A stretch of 64,000 bases of DNA from Smithella sp. (GCA_007244375.1 SCVW01000029.1:1-64000); one strand, 5' to 3'. Positions 8,669 through 17,334 are shown, numbered from the stretch's first letter. A program made the numbers and translations. The notes: a model not told the origin generated them from the letters alone.

Positions 8669-11600
8669 CTATATTTGGCAAAACCGCGCTAATTTTGGAT
8701 ACCGGCGAGCGTACCAGGTTTCCACTTCACGAATGTCTTCGTCATTCAAGCCATACATTTCATAAACTAACCTATCTATCTCTTTCTGCTCATTGCTCAT
8801 ATAATCGTAGCGAGGATCTTTTTTTTGATTACTAATTATAGAATTAACTATATCGAGAGTGTCTAAATCAATGAATGGTGTATCCAACATCGGATCTCCT
8901 TCTGCTTGGACTGTATGAATTACGAAATTTTTATAGATATACTTAAACATTTTTGAATTTAAGTTACCTAAATAGCGTTTGGAAATGAAGATAGCATTGC
9001 TTTTTGTGTCAAATCCCGTGCCTGATCCTTGCCTAAATGTTGGCGCGTAAACACCTGTTCTTGAATATGTCATGTACTCGGTAAAAAATAAATCCACATT
9101 TTGAAACCTAGAGCATACCTTATTATCGCCCTTCCCATCTCTTTTTTTAATAGTCAAAGTTTTCATTCTTTCTACTGCTTCTTGACTCCAATCGACGTAA
9201 TAATTTGTCGGCACATAATAATTAGGCAGCCAGCCGGTTTCTGTATCGCTTTCGCCACCTTTGTCATACGGTATTATATATCTGCCGCCAAACCACAAAA
9301 TTTCATCGAAATCATCTTCTGATTTTGTTTTATGAAAGCCTTTATCTATTGCTTTCAGTCGTATCTTTTCATCACCGGATATATTCGCCAAATCTTTATC
9401 GGTCAGCAGATACTTTTTAAAATCATTTATGTTTCTATATGATCCACGTGCTTCCGGATTTTGGAAAAGATAAAAATGATTATCACCTGTTTGTAAACCT
9501 ACTTTCACATCAGCAATGTCGCCAAACCGGATTAGCTCAACGATTTTGCCATTTAATTTAATTTGTCTGATCTTTACTTTTTGACCGGTAATTTCTTTTT
9601 CCTGTGTGCGGCAATCGGTATCATTCATTAATGCAAATAACTTGGGACTGCCAACAAAAATCGGCATATTGGAATTGGTTTTAATCAAATCCTGTTTGTA
9701 TTCGTAAACTGCGAATTTAGGTGTGGATTGCCCACGGAAATCATTCAAATGGTATATTTTTTTCCTCAGCTCTTCGATTTCTTTACGAGTGGATATATTG
9801 GTCAAATCCGCTGCTATTATAAGGCCATCATTATCCGGCATGTTGGTCAGACTCATAATACAGGGGTTAACGGTTGCTTCAAAACAGTCCTGATGCAAGC
9901 GGATTATTTTATGAAGTTGTTTATCCAGAACCTGCACACGTAATGGCTTATGCGTTTTGATTGTCAGCCAGGTATCGGAAACAATGTAAGATAAAACACC
10001 GCCTGTCTTCAGAAATCTTTTCAGCGCCGTGGAAATGAAAACGCCATAACTGTCCCTGCTGCCCAATTTATGCTGCTCTTTGATGTCATCATCCACTTTG
10101 ACGCCATAAGGCGGATTACCGATAACGATGTCAAAACCGCCAATTTTCGCACCTTCTTTATCCACACGGTCAAATACTTCGGAGAAATGAAAATCGGGTT
10201 TAAACAGTTTGTATGTGCCGTCCTTTATTTTTTGCTCTATTTTTTTTATTTTGCCGATTGTGGCATCAATCTGTTTTTTAACCTTCACAAAGTGTTCATG
10301 TTTTATTTTTTCTTTAAGTTCATCTTCATGTTTTTTCAACACCGCCTGAATGAGTCCGTGCTCCAGATTATCAAATTCTTTTTTTAGTTTCTTTTTCTCT
10401 TGTTCATTATCAGAAATGTAAAATTTGTCTTTTATTCCGATCATCTTTATTTTCATTTTTTCGTATTCAGATTCACTGCTGAATAAGATTTGCTGATCGG
10501 ATATATTTTCCTTGAAAATATCCATATCATCAATTCTTTCCTGAAGAGAATTACCCGTGCGAAACTGAAAATCGAGATTGGGCAGCGGCTCGGCTTCGTT
10601 TTTATCATAGTCAACAATCAAGGCCAGCCATAGGCGTAATTTGGCAATCTCAATCGCGCCCGGATCAATATCAACACCATAAAGATTATTTTTAATAAAT
10701 TGCTTTTTTAACGTGACTTCATTTATGTTTTTGCCCACCTTGACATTAAGCAGTTTGCGGAGTCTGACGAGCACCTGCATCATTTCCACAGGGAAAGCCG
10801 CAGAACCTACCGCCGGGTCCAATACTTTGATATTTTCCAGCTTGCTGTCTAGAAGGCGTATTTGATCTTTGTGTAATACATCAAGATTGGCTTCCTCGTG
10901 ATAAATGATGTCGTGAAGAATGGCTGGCTTTATCTCTGTTTCATTGAGCAGAAACTGAAACAGAGACGACTTAACCATATAATGGACGATTTCACGCGGC
11001 GTGTAAAATGTTCCTTTCTTGCCGCGCTCTTCTTCAGCTAAAGTATTTTCAAAGACTTTGCCGAGCATTTCGGGGTCAATGGATACTTCCTGATCATCCG
11101 GGGAATTCTCATCAATGGTAAAGTTGTACGCTTCAAAAAAATCCAGAATTACCGAGCGTATGAATTTATCGCTGAATAAAATGAACTTGCCGGCTTTTTC
11201 CATTTCGCTTTCCATCTCGCTTTTTTCAAAAAGTCCACCATTTAAATACGGCGTGTTTTTATACTGTTCTTTGATTATCGCCGGACGTTCATTCTCTTTT
11301 TTGGCAAAAACATCGAAAAAAAGCGGCTGAAAAAAATTCATGTATACATTGGTAGTGTTTTTGTCTTCGATGATGTTGCGGATATAATTTTTCTTGTCTT
11401 CAATCCAACCCTTGCGCAGCAGAAAATAAAGGAAAACCAATCTTCCCAGAAACGTGTAAGCGAATTTGTTAATTTGTTCTTTATATTCCTCCTCATCATA
11501 ATGGTCCTTAAGCCAGAGGCAAACCGTATTTTTGTTGGTTTGTTCCAATTCGACTTTGGTTTTTTCAAATATAACTCTAAATTCCTCAAAGAATTTGTTG

Positions 11601-12121
11601 GTTACTTTATCAACTGAAAAAGCTTCTTTGATTTTGTCAAGACTGGTAAAGTCATCATCGCAAGCAGCTATACGTTGAAGGAAGGTTTTATTAGTTAATT
11701 CGTTACTCACAAAATACGTGAACCGGCGGAAGTTAGGCCATTCTCTTTTACGCCCCGCGTATTCCGGATAAATCAGGGAAAAGCGGAAATTGCCAGCTTG
11801 GTCGTAAAAGATAAAAATTCCCGCAGCATATATTTGTTGCTTTTCGATAATCTTTTTCGCTTTTTCGTATTGGGCTTTTTTCCCGGAGCGTTCCGTGAGG
11901 GGCTTTTGTGCGGCAAAGGCGCAGACAATCAGACGATCAGCATCCGCAAATTTAATTTCTCCAAGCTTCAGGGTGTTAGCAAAGTTTTCGTCGTTGTACG
12001 CCCGCAGATCATCTTTTGATGGTGAAAATTGCTTGCTTTTGCGACGAAAGAAATGAACAAATTTATCAGGATTAAAATCTTCAATAATGTTTTCCAGAAT
12101 AGCACGGGCTTCAGTTGTCAT
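8669..12121 (-). CDS. Eco57I-type N6-adenine DNA methyltransferase with TaqI-like specificity region
   Basis: A 1150-residue protein. The N-terminal region (about 1-370) is of unclear fold. The gamma-class methyltransferase core has motif I DPAVGSAAF from D435 and the catalytic NPPY at 669-672. The C-terminal region (about 790-1100) looks like the TaqI-like target-recognition domain. It would methylate adenine N6 at a specific sequence with S-adenosylmethionine. It starts 6 bp after the PLD-SNF2 gene stops, so the two form an operon. The size resembles type IIG enzymes, which carry a nuclease in the same chain, but I see no clear PD-(D/E)XK motif here. I therefore infer that cleavage belongs to the partner protein. 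Confidence 0.85.
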   Translation of the reverse strand: MTTEARAILENIIEDFNPDKFVHFFRRKSKQFSPSKDDLRAYNDENFANTLKLGEIKFADADRLIVCAFAAQKPLTERSGKKAQYEKAKKIIEKQQIYAAGIFIFYDQAGNFRFSLIYPEYAGRKREWPNFRRFTYFVSNELTNKTFLQRIAACDDDFTSLDKIKEAFSVDKVTNKFFEEFRVIFEKTKVELEQTNKNTVCLWLKDHYDEEEYKEQINKFAYTFLGRLVFLYFLLRKGWIEDKKNYIRNIIEDKNTTNVYMNFFQPLFFDVFAKKENERPAIIKEQYKNTPYLNGGLFEKSEMESEMEKAGKFILFSDKFIRSVILDFFEAYNFTIDENSPDDQEVSIDPEMLGKVFENTLAEEERGKKGTFYTPREIVHYMVKSSLFQFLLNETEIKPAILHDIIYHEEANLDVLHKDQIRLLDSKLENIKVLDPAVGSAAFPVEMMQVLVRLRKLLNVKVGKNINEVTLKKQFIKNNLYGVDIDPGAIEIAKLRLWLALIVDYDKNEAEPLPNLDFQFRTGNSLQERIDDMDIFKENISDQQILFSSESEYEKMKIKMIGIKDKFYISDNEQEKKKLKKEFDNLEHGLIQAVLKKHEDELKEKIKHEHFVKVKKQIDATIGKIKKIEQKIKDGTYKLFKPDFHFSEVFDRVDKEGAKIGGFDIVIGNPPYGVKVDDDIKEQHKLGSRDSYGVFISTALKRFLKTGGVLSYIVSDTWLTIKTHKPLRVQVLDKQLHKIIRLHQDCFEATVNPCIMSLTNMPDNDGLIIAADLTNISTRKEIEELRKKIYHLNDFRGQSTPKFAVYEYKQDLIKTNSNMPIFVGSPKLFALMNDTDCRTQEKEITGQKVKIRQIKLNGKIVELIRFGDIADVKVGLQTGDNHFYLFQNPEARGSYRNINDFKKYLLTDKDLANISGDEKIRLKAIDKGFHKTKSEDDFDEILWFGGRYIIPYDKGGESDTETGWLPNYYVPTNYYVDWSQEAVERMKTLTIKKRDGKGDNKVCSRFQNVDLFFTEYMTYSRTGVYAPTFRQGSGTGFDTKSNAIFISKRYLGNLNSKMFKYIYKNFVIHTVQAEGDPMLDTPFIDLDTLDIVNSIISNQKKDPRYDYMSNEQKEIDRLVYEMYGLNDEDIREVETWYARRYPKLARFCQI

Positions 12122-12127
12122 TTATCG

Positions 12128-15100
12128 TTAAGAATCCTTTCTGTTTTCAACGGCAATAATAATATCTTTACTTATCTTCCGCTTACCTGCTATCGCTCTT
12201 TCCAGATAATCTCGTCCGAGTTCTTGTTGCAGTTTTTCAATCTCTTTGATGGTTTCGTTTAATTTGTTTTCAGCGGCGGAGAAATTGCTTATTCGGCGCA
12301 AAGAATATTCCGAATGCGTTCCGTAATGAAGAATATCTTCCCGCAATATCCGGAGAAAATCTTTATAAGGCATTAGTGCTTCCGCTTGCACATTATTAAT
12401 CAGTGTGCCCAATTGATTGAGCGCCCGCTGCTCAAGGCTTTGCTCATTACTGCCGCCCGGAATATAAGGTTTATAATTTCTGATAGAGTCATAAGCCATC
12501 CAGAATTGTTTGCTGAGCGGCAATGCTTTTTCATCTGGTTCGCATTTGACATTATCAAACACATCTTCAAAAGATTTCTGATTGGGCACTGACTTACTGT
12601 CACCGTATGGCAAGGTGGTCACGTACAATCTTCCTTTTTTGTAAAACACCAAAAGCTCATCTTCTTTGTATTGTTTGGCTACTTTTACACGCGGTGGATA
12701 ATGCGTAAGATTTCCGATAATTTCAGGATAATCTTTCGTAATCTGAAGGTACTTCCTTAATGCCTTGTTATAGAAACCCTCTTCTTCCTGCTTGTCGGGA
12801 TTTTGCTGGATGCGTTTATACAGTCCGGCGGGTGTCGGTTCTTCACCCACATCAAATATTTTCGCATCTTCTCCCAAGGCGCTATGAATCAGAAACATTT
12901 TATTCTGGGCAATTTCGCGGGACTTAACCAGTTCAGAACCTCTTTCAGTGGGGAAAAAATTGACAATGTATAGTTCATTAAATACTTTTTTACTTATACG
13001 GTTAATACGGCCCACACGCTGAATGACGCGCACTGGATTCCAAGGAATATCATAATTGATGACCATGCCGGCTCGATTAAGATTAAAACCTTCAGATAGT
13101 TTATCTGAGGTGAGCAATAGGTCATATTTATCTTCCTGCTCCGGATACATGGCATCAAAGTTTTTATTAATCTGATGGATTTTAGAAGCTGATAAGTCAC
13201 CCGCGACAACCAGCAATTTTTCTCCGAATTGCTTTGTTAACGCCTTTTTTAAATATAAAACGGTATCTACATATTCAGAAAAAATAATGACCTTGCGCTT
13301 AGGCTCACCCTTATCCGGCTTTTGCGTAAGTTGTTTTTCGACATTTTCAATCAGACGCGCTGTTTTGGGATCTTGCTTGACCAAATCTAATTTGTTTAGT
13401 TCCTCCAGAATTTCATCAAATAAATCCAAATCAGTCTGAATGTCTTTTTCAAACCTTTCGCGTTCTTTAAAATCTTTTAATTTATAACGCTCATGATTTT
13501 TGGGATACTCGCCCTTATTGATTTTCTCTTCATATTCCTGCAACTGTTTCTCGATTTCATCGTCATCAGCTTCGTATATCCGTTCAAGCAAATCCCTATC
13601 CAAAATATATTCTTCTGTTTTATTAATGAAAGCCTGTGCGATTGTTGTAATTTCTTTGAAGTTTTTGATACTCTGTTCAAACGCACCGAATGAACTCTCA
13701 AAGCGTTTAACCAGCATACGCCGCATAAAATCGAACAAGTTCCGCTGTTGCATGAATTGCCGGTTGCCTTTTTCATCCAGCTTTTCGATGTTTCCTTCTT
13801 TGTACTCAAATGGTCTGTAAATGGCGCCTTTAAATCGTCCACCCTCATCAAGATCGCCAAAATATGATTCTATAATCCGATCGTAATATTGAGATTGTTC
13901 TTTCGTTAATTCAAATAACCATTCTTTTGGATCAGCGCATTTGGAAATTTGCGTTACCTCTTCTTTATAAAAGGGGTTGCCTTCTAAATCCAGCCGGTTG
14001 CGCCGGATAGTTACGGGTTCAATGACGTTGCGAATCTGTTTTGCCAAATATCGAGAGCGCTGGTTTACTTCCTTCAGATCAATCGTGTCTTCTCCAAAAA
14101 GACCTTTATAATTGTTCTGTGCTTTCTTGCGTTTTTTTTCATCTGCTGACTTCCAATATTTCTTTATGTAACCCAATCGATCGAAAATACCCTTGAATCC
14201 TCTAAACTGGTCAGCAAGGTTACTATCTAAAGTGATAGTTGATTGTTTTGGCATGATAAACAAGCTTAGTAGAGACAGAATATCTGCCGGTCGATTGTTA
14301 AAAGGCGTGGCTGTAAGCAGGATAACTATCTTATCTCTGCAAATATTCTTGAGTAAGTCATAATCTTTGGTATCCTGATTACGGAAACGATGCGCTTCAT
14401 CGACAATAATAACTTCTATGTCGTCCAGTTTTTTTACAAAGTCGCTTGTATTTTCCAAATCACCTAACGAACGAACTTCCCAATCGATCAGTTTGAATTG
14501 TTCAACATACATTTTCCAGCCGGAATTTAAATTCCTGTCTCCAACCAGTCCGGGCGGACAAATAACAACACCGCGTTTGTTAAGTTGCTTGGCTATGGCG
14601 CAGGCAATAATTGTTTTACCCAAACCAACAACGTCAGCGATAATGACGCCGTTATAATTTTCAATCATGTTGAGGGCCTGTTTGACGGCATCAAGCTGGT
14701 ATTGATATGGTTTGTAGCCGTTTTTTTCCATGATCGCTATAAGCGTATCACTGACTTTTTTCTGATCAAAAGAATCGAGGTAGGTTTTCAAGATCAAGCA
14801 GAAAGCTTCAAACGGCGATACTTCTTTGATGAGCGTTTCCTTTTCTACTACATCAATTAGTTTCTTCTTTGTTTCTTCATATTCTGTAATCTTGACGGCT
14901 TCATTCCATAGATTGTCAAAGTATTCTTCGGCGTCTTCAAAGCCATAATCACCGATTTCTACATTAAATTCATTCTGTGTGGAAAGCCCGGCTTTGGTCA
15001 GGTTACTGCTACCAGTTATGAATAAAGCATTTTTTCCAACCTGATCTTGTTCCAATTTAAAAATATACAATTTGGCGTGATTGGGGTCGTATGTTTTTCG

Positions 15101-15469
15101 GATGATAAGCTTATCGTTCTTAATTAAATCGACGAAATACCTGACTTGCTGATAGAATTCTTCCGTATCGAAGATCTCTGTGTTTAAGGATTTTTTTATC
15201 GACTCGAAAAACTTGTATGTTTTTTCTTCATCAGATGATTGATCCGTTTCAGCTTGTTCTATTAGACCAAGGTTGTAGCGATCTACATTCAGACCGACTA
15301 GAATCTTGATTGAAACTTCTGGATTAGTTTTCAGGGCTGAATAAAGTTCTCTAATCCCGGAAAAATAAAAAAAGCCAACGAGAAATTTCAATTCTTCGCT
15401 CTTAGAAATTAACTCAATCAGTCGCTTCTTGAGATCGCTTTTCTTGTTGTTGGTGATGAAATTAGTCAT
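12128..15469 (-). CDS. PLD-nuclease / SNF2-type DNA translocase fusion
   Basis: A 1113-residue protein. The N-terminal phospholipase D-like domain (about 20-180) has one HxK motif (H131, K133) followed by GSSN (about 152-155), as in PLD nucleases that dimerise to form a site. The SNF2-family helicase core follows: Walker A GLGKT (K285), DEAH at 357-360, a TATPFNNRP motif III and a C-terminal helicase half with IIFSEYVDT and a VIQRVGRINR motif VI. The C-terminal tail (about 880-1113) is helical. It is the first gene of the methyltransferase operon. By analogy with single-chain type ISP enzymes (nuclease-helicase-MTase-TRD), this pair looks like a split version with PLD in place of the Mrr nuclease. 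A consensus promoter lies about 95 bp upstream. Confidence 0.8.
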   Translation of the reverse strand: MTNFITNNKKSDLKKRLIELISKSEELKFLVGFFYFSGIRELYSALKTNPEVSIKILVGLNVDRYNLGLIEQAETDQSSDEEKTYKFFESIKKSLNTEIFDTEEFYQQVRYFVDLIKNDKLIIRKTYDPNHAKLYIFKLEQDQVGKNALFITGSSNLTKAGLSTQNEFNVEIGDYGFEDAEEYFDNLWNEAVKITEYEETKKKLIDVVEKETLIKEVSPFEAFCLILKTYLDSFDQKKVSDTLIAIMEKNGYKPYQYQLDAVKQALNMIENYNGVIIADVVGLGKTIIACAIAKQLNKRGVVICPPGLVGDRNLNSGWKMYVEQFKLIDWEVRSLGDLENTSDFVKKLDDIEVIIVDEAHRFRNQDTKDYDLLKNICRDKIVILLTATPFNNRPADILSLLSLFIMPKQSTITLDSNLADQFRGFKGIFDRLGYIKKYWKSADEKKRKKAQNNYKGLFGEDTIDLKEVNQRSRYLAKQIRNVIEPVTIRRNRLDLEGNPFYKEEVTQISKCADPKEWLFELTKEQSQYYDRIIESYFGDLDEGGRFKGAIYRPFEYKEGNIEKLDEKGNRQFMQQRNLFDFMRRMLVKRFESSFGAFEQSIKNFKEITTIAQAFINKTEEYILDRDLLERIYEADDDEIEKQLQEYEEKINKGEYPKNHERYKLKDFKERERFEKDIQTDLDLFDEILEELNKLDLVKQDPKTARLIENVEKQLTQKPDKGEPKRKVIIFSEYVDTVLYLKKALTKQFGEKLLVVAGDLSASKIHQINKNFDAMYPEQEDKYDLLLTSDKLSEGFNLNRAGMVINYDIPWNPVRVIQRVGRINRISKKVFNELYIVNFFPTERGSELVKSREIAQNKMFLIHSALGEDAKIFDVGEEPTPAGLYKRIQQNPDKQEEEGFYNKALRKYLQITKDYPEIIGNLTHYPPRVKVAKQYKEDELLVFYKKGRLYVTTLPYGDSKSVPNQKSFEDVFDNVKCEPDEKALPLSKQFWMAYDSIRNYKPYIPGGSNEQSLEQRALNQLGTLINNVQAEALMPYKDFLRILREDILHYGTHSEYSLRRISNFSAAENKLNETIKEIEKLQQELGRDYLERAIAGKRKISKDIIIAVENRKDS

Positions 15470-15564
15470 AGTATTGTCACTTAATCATAATGACAGTTTA
15501 ATTTGCATCTTTTTATGTGGAAAATACGTATGAAAACGCTGAAATATTAGCGTTAACGTGTAAT

Positions 15565-15593
15565 TATCTACACCTTTTAAGCCGGTGTGTCAA
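15565..15593 (-). promoter_or_regulatory. Sigma70-type promoter for the PLD-SNF2/methyltransferase operon, with operator-like repeats
   Basis: On the minus strand a perfect -35 TTGACA (15588-15593) and a -10 TAGATA (15565-15570) are exactly 17 nt apart. An ACACC/GGTGT inverted repeat (15570-15574 and 15584-15588) fills the spacer, and a GTGTA/TACAC repeat (15558-15573) overlaps the -10. Binding here by the neighbouring XRE protein is inference. Confidence 0.65.
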
Positions 15594-15608
15594 ATGTTGA
15601 GAAGTTTA

Positions 15609-15836
15609 TTATTTTTTGATTTTCTTTTCGGTAAGTGCCAGGATTTTTGATGCAGGCAGTTTAAAGGCTTTTGCAAGCTGATAAATTGTTATCAATGAAG
15701 GTTGCTTACGACCGCACTCTATAAGTGAAATAAAACTCCGATCAAGCTTGCTAATATCAGCAAGTTTCTCTTGAGAAAGATTATTTGTCTTTCGGAGTTC
15801 TCTTATTACTTCTCCAAATGCCTCTTCGATCGTCAA
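15609..15836 (-). CDS. XRE-family helix-turn-helix regulator (controller-like)
   Basis: A 75-residue protein that is almost entirely one Cro/C1-type HTH domain (about 8-65; LRKTNNLSQEKLADISKLD, then FISLIECGRKQPSLITIYQLAKAF). The size and position upstream of a restriction-like operon fit R-M controller proteins, which delay nuclease expression. The start is TTG 15836, chosen because a strong AGGAGGG lies just upstream on the minus strand. It is divergent from the twin-CX3C peptide gene. An 8-bp perfect inverted repeat lies 27-52 bp upstream of its start, a likely autoregulatory site. Confidence 0.85.
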   Translation of the reverse strand: MTIEEAFGEVIRELRKTNNLSQEKLADISKLDRSFISLIECGRKQPSLITIYQLAKAFKLPASKILALTEKKIKK

Positions 15837-15862
15837 GCTTCCCTCCTATGGTAGAAAAGCCT

Positions 15863-15888
15863 AACAGAATCAAAGATAATATTCTGTT
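15863..15888. promoter_or_regulatory. Perfect inverted repeat, likely XRE operator in the divergent intergenic region
   Basis: AACAGAAT (15863-15870), a 10-nt spacer, then ATTCTGTT (15881-15888). It ends 5 bp before the -35 of the plus-strand promoter and lies 27 bp upstream of the XRE start. It could therefore control both genes. The site is seen in sequence; the bound protein is inferred. Confidence 0.6.
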
Positions 15889-15893
15889 GACTA

Positions 15894-15923
15894 TTGACAA
15901 CAGAGCGCTTAAGGTTGTAAAAT
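15894..15923 (+). promoter_or_regulatory. Sigma70-type promoter for the twin-CX3C peptide gene
   Basis: A perfect -35 TTGACA (15894-15899) and a -10 TAAAAT (15918-15923) are 18 nt apart. Transcription should start near 15930, about 30 nt before the ATG. Confidence 0.65.
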
Positions 15924-15959
15924 CTCTATTATCAAATTCTTGCACAGAGGAGAGGCCTG

Positions 15960-16163
15960 ATGAAAAAGATATTTTTTGCAGTTGCGATCATAATAGTTTT
16001 TGTTATTGTTGCCTTTGCGAGCGATAGTTGCAGAAATTCCTGTGCCGTAAACAAGGATATTTGTTTGTCGGATTGTTCTTATAACAAGAAAGGCGCAAAT
16101 AACTGGTGCAAAGACAGTTGTATGCGCTCATATGATAAGTGCATGGACAGGTGTTCCAAATAA
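15960..16163 (+). CDS. Small secreted cysteine-rich peptide with two CX3C-X6-CX3C units
   Basis: A 67-residue precursor. Residues 1-21 form a Sec signal peptide (KK, then a run of Ile/Val/Phe/Ala), with probable cleavage after AFA. The mature part of about 46 residues has eight Cys in a regular pattern: CX3C-X6-CX3C, a 10-residue gap, then CX3C-X6-CX3C. Each half should fold as a helical hairpin clamped by two disulfides, like twin-CX3C/CHCH-type proteins. The mature part is rich in Lys/Arg/Asp. A GGAGAGG lies just before the ATG, and a consensus promoter is upstream. Function unknown: secreted toxin, bacteriocin-like peptide or periplasmic factor are all possible. It is divergent from the XRE gene. 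Confidence 0.75.
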   Translation: MKKIFFAVAIIIVFVIVAFASDSCRNSCAVNKDICLSDCSYNKKGANNWCKDSCMRSYDKCMDRCSK

Positions 16164-16182
16164 GAGCTTTTAATTTTAATGA

Positions 16183-16341
16183 CAGAACGGGAACGAATTA
16201 ACCTCTAAAGATACTCAAAAGAACATTTATTTTTCTGATTGTACTGTCAACAAAGCTCAACCGAAATTTGCAAAAACATGTATGCGTTCCTATATGATAT
16301 TTATAAATACGATCCTTAATTTAAAGTTAAATATTAAATAA
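16183..16341 (+). pseudogene. Decayed second copy of the twin-CX3C peptide gene
   Basis: The frame ending at TAA 16339-16341 reads KNIYFSDCTVNKA and then KTCMRSYMIF. This aligns with KDICLSDCSYNKK and KDSCMRSYDKC of the intact gene 200 bp upstream, including long stretches of matching DNA. Most Cys codons are lost and no signal peptide or start remains, so it is a relic of a tandem duplication. Confidence 0.6.
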
Positions 16342-16394
16342 TTATAATTTTGAAAATTAGATTCATAATGGGTTTTTGCTGTAAATAAACAAAA

Positions 16395-16462
16395 AGAAAA
16401 GCCGTTACTGATCTCAGTCCGCCGGGCTCTAGTTGCCCCTGGAGGAGGCCGTTAACGACTTT
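16395..16462. ncRNA. Structured RNA-like repeat, copy 1 of 3
   Basis: It begins AAAAGCCG and ends CGACTTT, which can pair. In the middle is a conserved hairpin, GGGC (16424-16427), 7-nt loop TCTAGTT, GCCC (16435-16438). CGTTA/TAACG also pair in the outer stem. The same layout recurs twice downstream with different stem sequences that keep pairing, which argues for a selected RNA or single-strand DNA structure. It lies beside the cassette-like array. Integron cassettes are known to carry the sRNA-Xcc1 family, and membership is possible but untested. Strand is undetermined. Confidence 0.45.
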
Positions 16463-16505
16463 CTACTTATACATTTTGGTTATGATCATGTTAACATCTT
16501 TAAAA

Positions 16506-16577
16506 AAGAAAAGCCGCGCTTGGGCGCTACGGTCTGGGCTACAATTGCCCAGGGGTGCAGCGGCCTTGCACGGTCTT
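16506..16577. ncRNA. Structured RNA-like repeat, copy 2 of 3
   Basis: GAAAAGCCG at the start can pair with CGGTCTT at the end. The conserved inner hairpin is CTGGGC, loop TACAATT, GCCCAG (GGGC at 16536-16539, GCCC at 16547-16550). GGCGCT/AGCGGCC form a middle stem with one bulge. On the minus strand the element ends in a stem followed by a long U-rich run, as a terminator would. Confidence 0.45.
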
Positions 16578-16631
16578 AAACATAAGATATTATATGAAAC
16601 CGATATTGTCAAAATAAAAATCTTTATAAGA

Positions 16632-16703
16632 AGGAAAGCCGTGAATGGTTTCTGACCAGAGGGCTCCAATTGCCCAAGGTGGAAACTGCCATTCGCGACC
16701 TTT
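16632..16703. ncRNA. Structured RNA-like repeat, copy 3 of 3
   Basis: The best-paired copy. CGTGAATGG (16640-16648) pairs with CCATTCGCG (16689-16697), and TTTC (16649-16652) with GAAA (16682-16685) across a 3-nt bulge. The conserved cap is GGGC (16661-16664), loop TCCAATT, GCCC (16672-16675). Spacing from copies 1 and 2 is 112 and 125 bp between hairpins. Confidence 0.48.
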
Positions 16704-16758
16704 ATTAATCAAATATTTTAAAATTATTCGTTAGTCAAGCAGGAAATCTGTAACAGAG

Positions 16759-17124
16759 ATGAAAGAATTAATCCCGGAGAACAAGGAATTCCTGAATCAA
16801 GAAAGCAAAAAAGCACTCCTGTTACTGAAACAGAAGCCGGACGAAACCGGCCTGTATTGTCTGCAACTGGCGGATTACTCCCTGAAACACAATCTGGAAG
16901 ATCAGGACGGACGGCTAACTACAACACTGGAAGAAATGCACGGTTGGAAACCGCAGGAAGTAATGAACTATCTGGAGTCGAACGGGGAGGAGGACGCGGT
17001 GGACTGGAAACTGGTCAACAACGATCCGAACGAACTGGCCGATCAAATACTGATAAGAATAGGGGACAATCTGACACTAACGCTCCCGTGCTATCCCAGA
17101 AACTTATTCAAGGTTAGAGTATAA
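16759..17124 (+). CDS. Uncharacterised 121-aa protein, first unit of the cassette-like array
   Basis: I do not recognise this protein. It is acidic and hydrophilic, with an N-terminal helical half (KEFLNQESKKALLLLKQKPD) and a short beta-like C-terminus (ILIRIGDNLTLTLPCYPRN). It has no signal peptide. The ATG is 23 nt after a GTTAGTC motif (16730-16736) that looks like the 3' core of an attC site, and has only a weak ribosome site. Codon choice is somewhat richer in GC than neighbouring cassette genes, which suggests a separate origin. It lies directly after the three RNA-like repeats. Confidence 0.5.
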   Translation: MKELIPENKEFLNQESKKALLLLKQKPDETGLYCLQLADYSLKHNLEDQDGRLTTTLEEMHGWKPQEVMNYLESNGEEDAVDWKLVNNDPNELADQILIRIGDNLTLTLPCYPRNLFKVRV

Positions 17125-17334
17125 TATTAATCCTCTGTTAATTATTCTGTTTGTTTCTTTCTGAAAGGCTCAATTTTCCTATTCCCAATTTTATGCTTAA
17201 TTAAAACCTGCAACCATTGATGTTTTTCCAAGATACAATTTCTCTCCAGTAAATGAATTGATTATACCGATCCAGATAACATCCCTACTGGGAGACTAAA
17301 ATATCATTGAAAATGTTTTAATATTGAAGTATTA

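Noticed and set aside
8669-15469. Complete DISARM or BREX system
   Set aside because: There is an MTase and a PLD-SNF2 fusion but no DUF1998 pair, no PglZ, no BrxC-like ATPase and no Lon-like protein.
16395-16703. CRISPR array
   Set aside because: Only the hairpin core and ends are shared, the units differ in their stems, spacings are 112 and 125 bp, and no cas genes are present.
16857-17117. Second frame over the 121-aa gene
   Set aside because: Gly/Arg/Ser-rich shadow translation in another frame of the same DNA.
16395-17124. Type III toxin-antitoxin (ToxIN-like) with repeat RNA antitoxin
   Set aside because: ToxI-like repeats are much shorter, and the 121-aa protein that follows does not look like a ToxN-fold RNase.
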